Assembly (NCBI GenBank): GCA_000697055.1
Contig: JNDT01002355.1
Location: forward strand, 248,001 to 312,000
Length of the DNA: 64,000 nucleotides
Origin: Saksenaea vasiformis B4078
Taxonomy: Eukaryota > Mucoromycota > Mucoromycetes > Mucorales > Saksenaeaceae
Reading direction: 5' to 3'
The first letter of the stretch is position 1; each line of letters starts with the position of its first letter. The notes below the pieces were generated by a model. That model was not told the origin of the DNA and ran no database searches. It was given only the letters and a program-made list of their open reading frames with translations. Made by a program: the position numbers and the translations under genes. Below, one piece after another: positions 47,256-59,500 of the stretch.

Positions 47256-47769
47256 AGCGGTAACAAATGAAAGGAAGAACGGGGGGGATAATAAACGAAT
47301 GAAAAGAAAAAGATGTTAGTTGAAAGAAGAGAAAGCTGAGAGGAAAAAGAGTTAGGAGCCCTTTTGAAATGTCTGACAAGCATAAATAACACAGTTTTTT
47401 TTTGTTTCTGTCCCTATTTTACTGTCAGGGTGAAAGAGAACGGCAGGGCTTTAAAGAGAGGCCATGTCGGTTACCAAAATGTAACAAACACGAGTCGTTT
47501 TTGCAGTAAGGGGTCCCCTCATCCCCGTCCCCTCTTCTCCTCTTGAACATGGATCGTATTCCTTTTTTTTACCTTCCTATATTCCCCTCACTATAGATAT
47601 AGATCCACAACGCAACTGCCAGCCACGGTCATCTTTCCACAGGGGCCAGAAAAGAGGAAAGGGAGTTTGACCCAAATGATAACGTCTCAATGAAAAGCCG
47701 TCGCATCGATAACCCCTCTGGTCACTGCACAAGGGATTACATCAGCATACGCCACGGTACAAATGGGTG

Positions 47770-47773
<4 letters not shown>

Positions 47774-47811
<38 letters not shown>
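47774..47811. repeat. (GA)n microsatellite
   Basis: Nineteen or so uninterrupted GA units, about 330 bases upstream of the kinase start. Possibly length-variable and promoter-proximal. Confidence 0.85.
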
Positions 47812-47813
<2 letters not shown>

Positions 47814-48144
47814 CCGGAGAGCTGTATGTTGACCTACATACGCATTGCTTAGTTTGCATCCCGCACAAACAAATTTTTTGCTTTTTTTTTTTTGACTGGA
47901 TACAAATGGTCTCAGAATTAAGTATATTTGTTTCAAGAGAAGCGGAACTGGCTTTTTATTTTTGTTCTTTTCATTGGACGAAAAAGACTTGACACTTTCC
48001 CACTTCTTCCACTTACAATTCTGACTGTTCATAGAAAACCCCAGTCGTTTATTTAGTTACCATTTGTAAAATTCACTTTGTCCATTGTGCTCTTCGACGA
48101 CCTACTCTTTCGCTTTTCAAGAGCATTCCGATCAACTTCGCGTC

Positions 48145-49790
48145 ATGACAAGTTTTCGGTCAGACTCTCTTGGTGTTCGTAATGCCTCTATCGACAGCAC
48201 GCTTTCTGATCTAAGCGTCAACAGCCGCGATGTCGTGGTTGCCGAGCAATGGGTAGTACTGGGAAAAATTGGAGAAGGCTCATTTGGCGAAGTGTTTGAA
48301 GGTAAGAAAAAAAGAAATATACTACAAAACGAAAACAGGACTCATTGGGAAACCATGCAACAGTTCGCGATGTCCGTACACGACATCACTATGCTATTAA
48401 AAGGGAACCTGTCAAGATGCGACACCCTCAGTTAAAGCATGAGAGTATTGTTTACGATGTTTTGGCTGGAGGACGTAAGTAACCGAAAAAAAAAAAACGA
48501 AGCGAGAGAAAACTCCGTTTTGAGATGGATTCAGAAACTGACCAGTAATCATGTGCCCTAGCTGGTATCCCACAGTGTCATTGGTACGGTCAGCATGATG
48601 AGTTTAATTGCATTGTCCTCGATCTACTTGGTCCCAGCATAAATCAGCTACGACAATCTGTGACAGATATTCCACTGGATGTGATGATTGAACTTGGATG
48701 TCAGATGGTAAGAAGTCAGAGGATCGGGACTGTGAGGATTCATCCACTGATAATACTTGGGATTTAGGTATCTACGATAGAACATATCCATAACCGCGGT
48801 TTGGTGTTTCGCGATGTCAAACCCGACAACTTCCTGTTCCCGGCATCGTGTTACCTTCCTGAACCGGAAATGGTAAAAGAGGGTGATGTGTACAAGAGTA
48901 AAAAACCAACTTGCAACGAGTTGTTTCGTCAATGGGGTGGTATTCCTAAATTGTATGTGGTTGATTTTGGATTGACATCGTGGTGGCGAGATCCCAAGAC
49001 AAATGCACCGTATCCAGAAACACGAAAGCATCACAAAAACAAGACAGGCACGGCAAGATATGCATCACTGAATGTGCATCGGGGCAAAACACATGCGAGA
49101 CGTGATGATTTGGAAAGTTTGGCATACTTGTTGTTGGATCTTATACTGGGGAACTTGCCATGGACAGGTATCCAGGCACGCAACTCACGAGCGGGATGGG
49201 ACAGGATGCGCCGGTTAAAAGAGGAAACATTTTTGAGCGACCTGTGCGCTGGCCTGCCACGTGGATTGCTCGAATTTGTCGAGTATGCGAAACGGTTACG
49301 ATTTGCAGAGCAGCCAGATTACGAGTACATGCGACGTTTGTTACGAGGATCCCTTCATGGTGGAGAATACTCGGACGTCGTTCGATCACCCTTTGGTGGT
49401 CGTACCAGCAGACGTCCTTACAGCTTGGAGAATCCAGAACTGGAAGTACTGGAAGCCGATAATAAGAACAGAGTCAACGGTTTCATGACACGACCAACTC
49501 ATCCTCAACAACAAGGGATGTTTGCCATGGATGACTTGGCACATGCATTACCCGATCAGGACAATCAAGATAGATCAACAAGCTCGATATCATCTTTCAA
49601 ACGATTGATAGCAAAGAACAACCAAATGCAGAAACGTGTGGGCTGGAATACACACAAACATGATCAACAACCATGGATACCCGAAACAGACTGGCAGACA
49701 CCTGAACAGCCGGAAATACATTCAAAATCATGGGGTGATGACCAACCAGACGCAACCTGGGCCGCTAATGTCAAACTTCCTTGGGCATAA
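48145..49790 (+). CDS. Casein kinase 1-like protein kinase
   Basis: Exons 48,145-48,301, 48,364-48,474, 48,562-48,707 and 48,768-49,790 close in phase and give 478 residues. Kinase motifs: glycine loop GKIGEGSFGEVFE, VAIK-type Lys in HHYAIKREP, alpha-C Glu in LKHE, CK1-type LLGPSI, catalytic loop FRDVKPDNFL (His replaced by Phe), DFGLTSWW, and CK1-type GTARYASLNVHRG with DDLESLAYLLLDLI and PW. The C-terminal 130 residues are Gln/Asn-rich, without a prenylation or palmitoylation Cys motif at the end, so not a typical Yck-type membrane kinase. It contains Lys, Asp and DFG residues needed for activity. The target is unknown. Confidence 0.88.
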
Positions 49791-50994
49791 CGCAACATAC
49801 CTTTGTTTCCACATTATCATTATTTGTCAGATCTTTGTTTTGTATAAAAAAATTTGTTACACCATATCAAGATGCGATAAGATGGAAAAAGGGGGGTTGG
49901 GTTGGGTACCAAGGAAACGACAGATACAACAGTAGTAATAAAAATTGTCATTCTGAACACCGAGTGGGGGCAATCCATTCTATGCTAAAAGAAGTCGTGA
50001 AATCGGAGTTGGGTATTTTTTCATCTTTGCAACCGCCCCAGACAACCTTTAGATTTGTGAGACCCTGTGAGGCAAAAAAAAAAAAAAAAGAAAAAAAACA
50101 GAACCTTGATGCCAGTTTTTCGTTTACATCACGCGTTATCTACACTGGAAATAGGCGTCTTTTAGCTTTTTTCCTTTTCTTTTATAAAAGAGGATCACAT
50201 GTCGCTTGTGTGATGACAGAGGACGTATTGTGTCTGACTGTCAAAATGGAACGCGTTTTCTCTCAGTTAATAAAAGCAGAATGCGTGGAAGGGTTCTCTG
50301 GGGTCCATGCTTTTTTGTTCCCCGCGACCCGATAGTCTGGTGCTCCGAAGAAGACTGACAATACTATGAGTAAGCATCCATATTTGTTAATTTTCAAGAT
50401 CCAGTGAAACCGTCCCCATTCTATACCAGATTTTCCAGGTATACCTCATGGGGTAAGACAAAGTAAAACTCTAATGCTTTTAGATCGCTCACCCAACAAG
50501 ATGAAAAGAAAAAGAAAGAGGTCTTCCCGTTGTCTTATTGACAACGCGTTTTTTCTTTCGGAGGAGTCATTCAAATGCTGGCCCTGAACTGCATCTGTGA
50601 AAGCCGATACACCGGAATAAAGGACGGACATTAAAAGAAAAGATGAGTCCACTCTCTGTCTCTCTCATTCTGCCTGGTTTTAAGGGCCTCAAGGGTTTGT
50701 CTCCGCTCTCATCATCAAATAACGGTGTTCGAAAAAATAATTGTCCCGTTTACAGGTCAGCTTTTACTTTTTTCCGAGTGGTAGCGGTGATTAAAGGGTC
50801 TTCGTTCCCCACATTTCCCCACATTTCCCGCAGATTTCCCTTTAACCAGAGTGGGTAACTGGGAGAAAACATCATCTTTCGGAACAGTAAATTTTCTCCC
50901 ACCCGCCTATTTTTTTCTCTATATATATATAAAGGCTGACTACGTACTTTGTATCGGTACCTTTTCTTTCTCGGTGCAACGCCACATATACATC
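49791..50994. other. Spacer between kinase and MFS gene
   Basis: Short frames only. An A-run lies at about 50,074. The end holds TATATATATATAAAGG (about 50,921-50,936), a probable TATA box for the permease about 60 bases before its ATG. Confidence 0.45.
50921..50936 (+). promoter_or_regulatory. Probable TATA element of the MFS permease gene
   Basis: TATATATATATAAAGG lies roughly 60 bases before the ATG at 50,995, with a C/T-rich leader. Position and sequence fit a fungal TATA promoter. Confidence 0.55.
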
Positions 50995-52812
50995 ATGTCA
51001 AAAACGGATGATAAACGTAGTGAAGTTGAACGACGTCTCATCCGTAAGTTGGATTTACGTCTTATGATCTGGGCTTTCTTTGGTTATTTCGCAAATGGTC
51101 TTGATCGAAACAACATGCGTAAGTCTAAAACTACCAAAAAAAGTGAATTACGTTACGTACTCACATTGACTTTCCGTCATCATAGCAAATGCCTATACAA
51201 ATGGTATGAAAGAAGACCTCGACCTTGAATCCGAAAAATACAACTGGGCTCTCACCATGTTTTTCATTGGTTATATTGTGTAAGCGTCAACAGGATAAAA
51301 GAAAGAAAGAGGAAAGGAAAGAGGCGCTCATTGTAACTGCTAGTCTCCAAATTCCTGCCAACGCAATTATTACCAAGGTGCGCCCTTCACTGATGTTACC
51401 TGGTGTTGTCTTTTTGTGGGGTGCCATTGTGTGTTTTATGGCTCTTGTCAAGGACTTCCGCGGTATCTATGGTCTTCGAATCTGTCTTGGTTTCGCGGAG
51501 GCTGTACGTGGAAAAAAAACAAACAAATTTCTTTTTTTGGTAATTAATCCCGCCCCCCTTTTTCTCTTTTTAGGCTTTCTATCCTGGTATTGTCTTTTTG
51601 CTGGGAAGTTGGTATACCAAGGAGGAACTCGGTACACGTACAGCACTCTTTGTGGCTGGTTCACAAATGTCAGGTGCTTTCAGTGGTTTGATTTCGGGTG
51701 CGATTGCACAGGGTCTAGATGGTGCACACGGCATGCGCGGTTGGAAGTGGCTGTTTATCATCGAAGGTCTGATTGCCGTTGTCATTGGTCTCGTTGGTTT
51801 CTTCTTGATTCCCGATTTCCCCCATAATACGCGTTTCATTCGTGGCGAAGAACGAGAAATGGCCATCCAACGTTTGGAACGTCAGGGTCGAAAGACAACA
51901 CTGAGCGGTTTGAACATGGCAACGTACGTCCTTCTTTTTTTTTCGTTTTACCATCACATGGTTCCTAACTCTACTCTAGGTTACGCAACCTTCTCATCAC
52001 ACCATACGTCTATCTTTACCTGTTGATGTTCATCTGTTTCCAGGAAGGCATGGGTCTCTTGCAATACTTCCCTATGATTCTGGTGCAAATGGGTTATACA
52101 TCCTCTTTTGCCAACTACATGATGGTACCCATCTGGATCTGGGTCGGCATTGTCATTATTGCTCAGGGCTGGTTCTCTGATCACTATGGAAAGCGTGTTT
52201 GGCACGTTGTGGGTGGCGGTGTATGGACCTTGATTTGGTACATTCTGTTGGTGGCTATCAATGGCGAAAGTGCTCGCGTTGGTATTCACTTTGCAGCTGC
52301 TTATATGATTCCTCCCATCGTAAGTGAATTTATCCGCCGTGGCAACACCTGTTGTTAACGTTTCCTTTGTTTCCTTTCTTTTTACTAGTTTGGTGTATCG
52401 CCTATCATGATGACTTGGCTAAACGTAAGTACACGAGATAAAAAAAAACCAAAACACAGTTTCTCACACGGTTATGCTATAGGAATTGTATCAATGTGAT
52501 ACTGAAACAAGAGCTTTGGCTATTGCCATTGTCAATGCACTTGGTAACCTTGTACCCAATTTCGTTAACATCGAAGCATGGAAGGTTTCTTACGTCGTTG
52601 ACTTTTATCGTAAGTAGAGAAAGTAATAATAGCCGTTCGGTACTCATTTCTTTGTAGATCTTGGTAAAATCGTGACTATGGCAATGACAGCTGCGATGGT
52701 ACTGTTGGCTCTTCTTACCCATTACTTGGAATCAAAGAAAATCGGGCTTCCCAAAGCACAGCAGCGTGTCGGTTCCGAAGAAGACGGAAAGCAAGATATC
52801 GAAATCGCTTGA
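50995..52812 (+). CDS. MFS anion:cation symporter (allantoate/pantothenate/nicotinate permease type)
   Basis: A plasma-membrane transporter of the Dal5/Fen2/Tna1 family, which import small organic acids. Eight exons (50,995-51,118, 51,186-51,279, 51,344-51,503, 51,574-51,923, 51,980-52,319, 52,389-52,424, 52,483-52,609 and 52,658-52,812) close in phase and give 461 residues. Motifs: RKLDLRLMIWAFFGYFANGLDRNN, shortened to LDLRLMIW and GLDRNN, then WALTMFFIGYIV, QIPANAI, LRICLGFAEA, FYPGIVFLLGSWYTKEELGTR, GWKWLFIIEG and IPDFP. About twelve helices are seen. Pantothenate would fit with panB in the same window, but the substrate cannot be read from sequence. Confidence 0.9.
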
Positions 52813-54116
52813 TCACGTTGAGTTACGCTGTAAACTACCATTTCCCCTTTTTCAGTTAGTCGTCCTCTTTGTTTATTGATTTCTCCACTTGTTTGTAAAT
52901 ACACCCGTATATATATTATTGTTAATCGGGCGATTGTGCGCCGACAATATCCTTCTTTTTTGCGTTCACTCTGCTGACATCTATGTTGCATACTCTCACA
53001 CGTCCATGTCAGTTATAGATCTCTGACATAAAAGGCGGTTACAGATAATAGGATGAGATGGGTACTTTAAAAGGAACGCGTGAATCATTTTTGCCTCTTC
53101 GGTAGTGTTCTCAACAACGTTCTGGGAAAGGAGATCAATTGAGACTATGTAAAGGGCAATCCGTGATCCACGCTTATATTTTTAGCCTACAAGCTCTCTG
53201 ATCGAGCCTCCTCGTCTGAGAGACTAGATGAAACGAGGTCGTTCCTATTCTATTTCTTGTTTTTGGAATGGGAGCAAAGTTCCAAATTCTATTTTTCGCA
53301 CAGGTCGCAATGAGCGGCGCGGACAACAGAGAGTTCCTTTGTATGGACAGCCATCACTCACCGATATCCTTCAAGCCCACCCCGGGCGCTGCTTCTTCCA
53401 CCTCCGCTGTATTGCGTTACCCAAAAGGTCCGCTGTCTATCCACTTACTGTTTCCACTGGACCTACCGGTGCAAGGTATGGTAACGGTTCTGACAACAAC
53501 GTGAGAATAACTCTCGCGGTAAGTTTTATGCTCCTTGAATAAGCAGCACCTGTTAATCAATGAAGAATCTACGTCCGAGAATATGGACCAATCATAATCC
53601 ACCAAGCGGAACCTTCCAGCGATTTCGTGGATAACAGCGAGCAAAGGGTACAGTATGCGCGTAATTGTTCTCAACCTCAGTAATTAACACAATACAGAAT
53701 GCCGCGCCGAAGAACGTGTCTGCATAGGCCATGCACTTGATATGTGCATGTCGCAACTAGAATCAGGCTCATGACATTTATACACGAACCGTTTTGCAGA
53801 GACATGGTTTTTGGTGATAACCCTTCCTCTCTTTCTTTCTTTCTTTTTTTTTGGAAATTGGGCGTATGGCTTAAACGAAGTTGAAATTCTATGAAATCAA
53901 GTATATGTACGCATAGCATAAAAGGAAACTTCCAGCTTGGCATCGTGTTGTCAACCCGGGAATTATTTCCGATTATCCACGTGTCTCACAGTAAATAATC
54001 TCTGCAACATACAAACTGATATTGGCTTTCTATTTTCTTTTATTGGAAAGATTTATCAAGGACATCGCATGTGTGCGTGGGAAGTGATCAAGAGGAACTG
54101 AATGTAAGAGGGTTTC
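52813..54116. other. Spacer, possible short gene remnant
   Basis: One ATG-started frame (53,268-53,504) reads like protein (FKPTPGAASS, LRYPKGPLSIHLLFPL) but has no recognised family and no supporting exon. Otherwise non-coding. Too weak to call a gene. Confidence 0.3.
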
Positions 54117-54948
54117 TTACTCTTCAGCTTTGCTGAGAAGGATTTCTGCTCGCCACTTGTCATTTTCGTCGCGTTCAGCGCGGAAGCAAGTAACTTCATT
54201 AGCTCCTTCGAAGAATTCTTCATCATGACTATGCCTGTGATATATGGTTAATAGACTTTACCTGAGAACATCTCGGAAACTTACAAAGTGAAGCCGGTCA
54301 ATTTATGACGGAGGACAAAGCCCTCATCAGCGCGCCAGAACTAGAAAAACAGTGTTAAGAATTGAATGAGAGATGCTTTTTACCTTGTCGTCCTCGTCCC
54401 ACTCTTCATTCCAGTTTTGAACGATCCAGATATCATTCTCATCGCTAGTGTAGTCATCGCCAAAACAGGTCACTTCTTGCTGCTCAGTGACAGGACTATC
54501 AAAGCCATCATGGGAGTGCAAATTACGTCTGGTAGGAACATGCTTGAGACGAACTTCGTCATCCCAGCCGACTTCATAGCCAGGCTCTTCCTCGCTTTCT
54601 GGAGGAGGCATTACGATAAATGTAGACCATTCGTCAGCTGACCATCCGCCAGCAAACACCTTTCCATGACCAGGCGAGACTTAGTTCCCATTTTTATCTT
54701 GTATCTAACTACATACCATCTGCTGTCTGCTGCCATCCTCATAGGATGCCTCATTTGAAGTGAGAAACCGACCGGTTTGATTATGCTTGAGCGCGATGTG
54801 GTCACTAGCGGAATAAGATGTTAGACAACATGCTCTTTATCCACGCCGTACACCTACCCGTAGCGAATAATAGCTAAAGACCAATTTTACAACAATTCGG
54901 CTATTTAGTGACATTGTACTAGGAATATTAGAAGTGGTACTCACACAT
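54117..54948 (-). CDS. Small MIR-domain (beta-trefoil) protein
   Basis: Exons 54,945-54,948, 54,858-54,873, 54,717-54,804, 54,384-54,659, 54,285-54,340 and 54,117-54,234 close in phase and give 185 residues. Three MIR-type repeats: YGDHIALKHNQTGRFLTS, DDEVRLKHVPTRRNLHSHDG with QEVTCFG, and GFVLRHKLTGFTLHSHDEEF with NEVTCF. MIR folds occur in protein mannosyltransferases, SDF2 and IP3 receptors and usually bind sugar or protein partners. Here there is no signal peptide, no membrane helix and no partner domain, so it is a stand-alone MIR protein, probably cytosolic. The first exon contributes only ATG plus one base, and the second 16 bases; both are inferred from splice sites and phase. Confidence 0.8.
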
Positions 54949-55300
54949 GGTTTTCTGTAATGTAGGTTAAAGAGCTGTAATTGAGCTGTCCTCGCTGACA
55001 ACCAATTTATATTTATCCTTCATGTTACACATGAGGACATCGCAGAGGCTGGGTGTGGCACCGGTTCAAACTGAGTTGAATGCATGACGCAATACAGGTG
55101 TCTTTATATGTTGCGCCAGGAACACTTGTATTACTATTTACAGACTCTAAGCTTGTATGGACTATTTGGCTCGCTTGGCTGAGTGAAACAGCAGCTTTCC
55201 ATAGCGCAATTCCGCGTGTTGAGTATTCATTGGTATTTTAGTCACATTAAGTGATACAGAGACAGATTCCGTAAAATGTAAAACGTGGGAGCTGTACGTG
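54949..55300. other. Spacer upstream of the MIR gene
   Basis: Nothing recognised apart from the left boundary of the miniature transposon at 55,301. Confidence 0.4.
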
Positions 55301-55582
55301 CACTACGGGAAAAAAATGTTGGATAAATCTGTGGCAGATCTGTAGTTAGTCTCATACCAAAGTATTGGAGAAATCTCTGATTTTGGCCCCTTTGTCAGAT
55401 TTGTCCAAGATTTTGGATATGAAATTTCTACAGATGTGATCCAGACACTTCAGACTCCTTAGGAATACCTCAGATTTGCCCGAGGTACTTTAGATATGTC
55501 CAAGGTCGGGTAAGATTTGTCGAAGGCATTTTACGTTTGTCCAAGATATTTTGAAGATTGTTACAGATCATTTCCCGTAGTG
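55301..55582. mobile_element. CACTA-like miniature inverted-repeat element
   Basis: A 282-base element bounded by CACTACGGGAAA (55,301-55,312) and its exact inverted complement TTTCCCGTAGTG (55,571-55,582). The ends begin with CACTA, as in En/Spm (CMC) transposons. Subterminal repeats are present: AGATTTGTCCAAG-type motifs on the right (about 55,398, 55,471, 55,493, 55,514 and 55,535) and the inverted form TTGGATAAATCTG on the left (55,320). It has no coding capacity, so it would need a transposase from elsewhere. A clear 3-base target duplication is not seen; the flanks are GTG and CTG. Confidence 0.65.
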
Positions 55583-56558
55583 CTGAAGAAGAAAATTGTG
55601 CGCATAACTTCCAATTGACACGATAGAACTTCGCCCATCTCATTATATTCCATAAAATTCAATGCAAAGCCTTTGCCACGGAGGGAAGCTACAAAGCTAC
55701 GGACAAATGATAAGAAGCTCGGGTACGGATACATCAGTCAAATTAAGTCGACAAACTTAGCTTGAAAGTCGTAGCAGTATCCTAGAATGTAACCCAAAAT
55801 AACAAGCGTAACGAAAAATATAGCCTTTCTCCACTTTTTTGCTTATTAAAATTGTTGCTGTGTTCCGCCTACACCACCGAAGTATATATGTTAGGTGACA
55901 GTGAAGGATCAGAACGAGAAGGTGAACGAGCTACGTAAAAAGTGCGACAGTGTTTCATCAGTTCGACAATAATTTCGAGTGTTGCTATTGAAATCTGAAG
56001 ATAGGATTGGTGGTATCCGAGGTATCCATTTGTTTGCCTAATTGTTAGAGGGCTTCCTTGATCGTTTACTTCTCATTGTATGCGATGCTCTTAACACGGT
56101 TACGACGGCACAGGCTCCTTCCTTTAGACAAATCGTTGATACCCTCATTCACGTCCTCTCCTGTTGCATACATAATATAAGCAAGAGTGACCTGAAAAAG
56201 AAACTTGTAGGACTTAGCGGTAACCTCTTATGATACCCTTCCTACAAATGTATTCGTTGTAACAAAGGCAGAAGGGTCGTTAACCTCAATCTCTTAAAGC
56301 TCGGTAGTTAAGCACTTGGACATATAACTCATTTAGTATCTGAAGTCCCGCGATTCTTCTATAGCCGTTGGATCCAATTTACTAACAACTACTTAGGCTT
56401 TAGATCACAATGTATTATCTCATACAGAACCAATGACCAACCCTCTCGGTCTAAATGCATCCTAAAGTGAGTCTGATCAACGCAGAACACAGTGTACTAA
56501 GAGTTTACCAAGTTAAGGATTTTGACTCGAAAGTCTGGAAACTACTGTACTCCCTATC
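55583..56558. other. Spacer between MITE and the large MACPF/Sel1 gene
   Basis: No gene recognised. A stretch near 56,270-56,350 vaguely resembles part of a 5S rRNA but is too diverged to call. Confidence 0.35.
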
Positions 56559-59500
56559 TCATCGACCTGCCAGATTTTGGAACGCAGCAGCTTTTTCAAG
56601 GTCACGCTTCACTGCAACTCCATTTTTATAACACTCTGCTATTGCTCGCGGTACCACATCCATTTCTGACTCGACGAGGCCCATCAAGATGTCAAACCCG
56701 AGATACTGGTCGCTCGTCGGACCACACCATTTTTTCAGATGATATACAGCCACCATCAGCTTCGCATGTGGATCAAATAGAGCGATCGATTCAAATAATT
56801 GGTATGCCTCCTGCCGCAGCTCCTTTTCTTCGGAAGGTGTTTTCGACAGGCCCGCCAAACGGTGTTTGAGCTTTGCGATAGCCAGCTTTGCAGGTGTATC
56901 TCTCCCAAGCTGGTCCTTAGGTCCAGTAAAATATTTCAGAGCATGTTCATACCATCTCAAAGCCTTTGTGTAATTGACACCAAGTTCTTCATGATATCCT
57001 CCTTCATAATATTCACCTATTATCAGAGCTGCTGTTGCATTCGATTGTATTGCGGCGACAAAATCATGTAGGTAGGCTATTTTTCGGTTTTGTGGGATAA
57101 CGTATGGGTTGTCTGGGTCCGCTGACAAGAATCCTGAACGATAGAGGTCGCCTAACATCTGACGAGAGTTACGTTCTAATAGACGCGCTTCTTCTTCAAA
57201 TATCTGCACTGCTTCCTGATACTCCTTTATGTCCCATAGATGCTTCCCAAGTATATAGCCAGCGTTCTTATCCTTTCCCCTCGCTTTTCTCAGATATTCC
57301 ACGGCCACTGACTCATTGAAGGTAACTCCTCCTGTGCCATTCAGTGATTTGCATCCAAACAAATACTGGCTGGTTGCATCGCCGTTGTCGGCGCGTTCTT
57401 TTAAGGCAAGGGGATCATATGTATTCTTCATACTGGAGCGAATTCTTCCTGCGAATCTATACTCAAGGCGCCACCGGGCTGTACGAAGCGTATCTTTAGT
57501 GTTACAGTTTGCGACTATTCCGATCATATTTTCGGCGCAGCTACGTCTGATGTCCTTTTCGAAGTCGAAACCTAGATAGACTCTTTTATCGCCATCCACC
57601 GTTGCTATACTTTCAAAAACTATCGTGTCATCTAAGTGAGCATATCCGGAATCGATTGTTTGTAATGCTCCCTCATTCGTATCGTCGCTACACGGGAAGC
57701 AGCTTATAATTTTCCTACCAGCTTGTAAGTATATCTGATCATGTGGGGTTGACAACTAACCATTGGCAGTTAAGCCTGGAGTTTTCGAGTTCGAGACTCC
57801 TTTGCCTATGCGACTCATCGTTTAACAGTCGACTGACGAGTATGTCTTTGGCGCTTGAGGTGACGCCGTTCTTGAGACGAACTGTGTCACCATATTTCAC
57901 ATATCTTTTGTCCTGATTTTCTGCACCGTACGCAGCAGATTCGTTATAGAGTGTAATAGATAGACAATACCTCTTTTCAGGCGATGGTGCTTTATCGTGC
58001 GATAAGTCATTCTCTCCTATAAGTTTGTGATTGTGTTCTGATTCTTCGAGATTTGCAAATTTACAAAACTTCCATCTTGCAGCGTCGTCTTCAAGCAGCA
58101 TAATACCCCATTGGCAAGGATTTTTTGGAGTCGCTTTGGGAGACGGTTTTTGAGAACTTTCTTTCGATAAACCGCGATGAGAACAGTAAATACATATCAT
58201 CTGCGTTGCATTAAGCGACTAATTCGTATTTTTACGCTTTGTCTTACATGATTCGTTATCTCTTCTTTTATAATCGTAAACCCGTAGTCCATACAAGCAT
58301 TACTGCAATACTTTATTGCAGTGTCGCTATCCGAAAACTCCTTCGTCAACAGATCTTCGAACAACGCATCCGTCTATAAACAGGTATTCTAGAAAGTCGA
58401 TCTTTAAACCTCTCTGTACCTACGGGTGTATTGATTCCTGGCGGTGCCGAACCTTCTCCACTTGTGGATGGTGGGCCACACGGCATTAACGCATATGGGT
58501 ACTCATATATTAAACGCTCTTCGGCTGCGACTACATAGTCGAGAGTTCCTATTATCTTCTGCTGCTGGTCTTTATCTAGCAGCCGGTAGATTGGCTTTAG
58601 TTCTTTCAATTGAATAACAGCTGGATTGGAAGCAATTGTATCCACCCATCTATCAACATCGTTCCAAAGCAGTAACTGCGATTCTCCACCTTGTATATAC
58701 CACGCATCTGTTAGTGTAATTGAAGAATGTATCTTTCTACCCACCCACAGCGTCCCAGTATCTACTCTTCTGTAATGCCTTCTCCAGGTCTGTGGTGACT
58801 ACTCTCTTGGCAAGTTCCCTCCCGGCAGTAGCTACGGTACCGCTTTCCTCTAGCTCGCTACTCCACTGGTCGTGCTGTTCTGAGAAAGGCAGCTTGTATG
58901 AGACCTTGTGGCCAGCTTTTGCAAGGGAAACATTTTTGAATGCTTCGTCTTGCATTTCTTGCTCCTTTTCCTCATCTTTGATAGATGCTTCATACATAAC
59001 TCTACCGCCTGAACATTGTCTTAGCTTATCAGGCACGTTTCGAGTTAAGTATATTACCAAGTTGCACGACGGTAGGATAATAATAACCGTATTGCTGAAA
59101 AACATCTTGTAATGCACTGTACGTGTCGAAGTCCATGTTTCCCACTTGCAATGCTCTGTTTATAGATTCTCTATATTCAGCAGTTGGTCGTACGAGATCA
59201 TCATACAAATTCAACTATACTTATGTTTCAGCCTTTTCCGTTATTTTTCTGGTGCTGTAGAGATCCTACCTCCATGGACGTTAGATAAACGACACGACAT
59301 TCAACATTTGGTGCGGAAAACTGAGAGGGTTTAGCGATGCACCGTTTGTTATATGCCCCGATGGCGCTTTCGGTAAATCCTGTTCCTCCTGGTAATTGGG
59401 TAACCGTATCGACATCAAATAATGCATGCTTTACTATAATGGTTGAGTCGGATACAGTTCGTTCTGGACGTTCAATATCAAGGCCCTCTGGGAACTTTCT

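Noticed and set aside
56270..56360. Stretch resembling part of 5S rRNA (GTAGTTAAGC, TTAGTATCTGAAG)
   Set aside because: Only two short blocks match the general 5S pattern, the internal control region is not complete and the 5' half does not match. Too weak to call even as a pseudogene.
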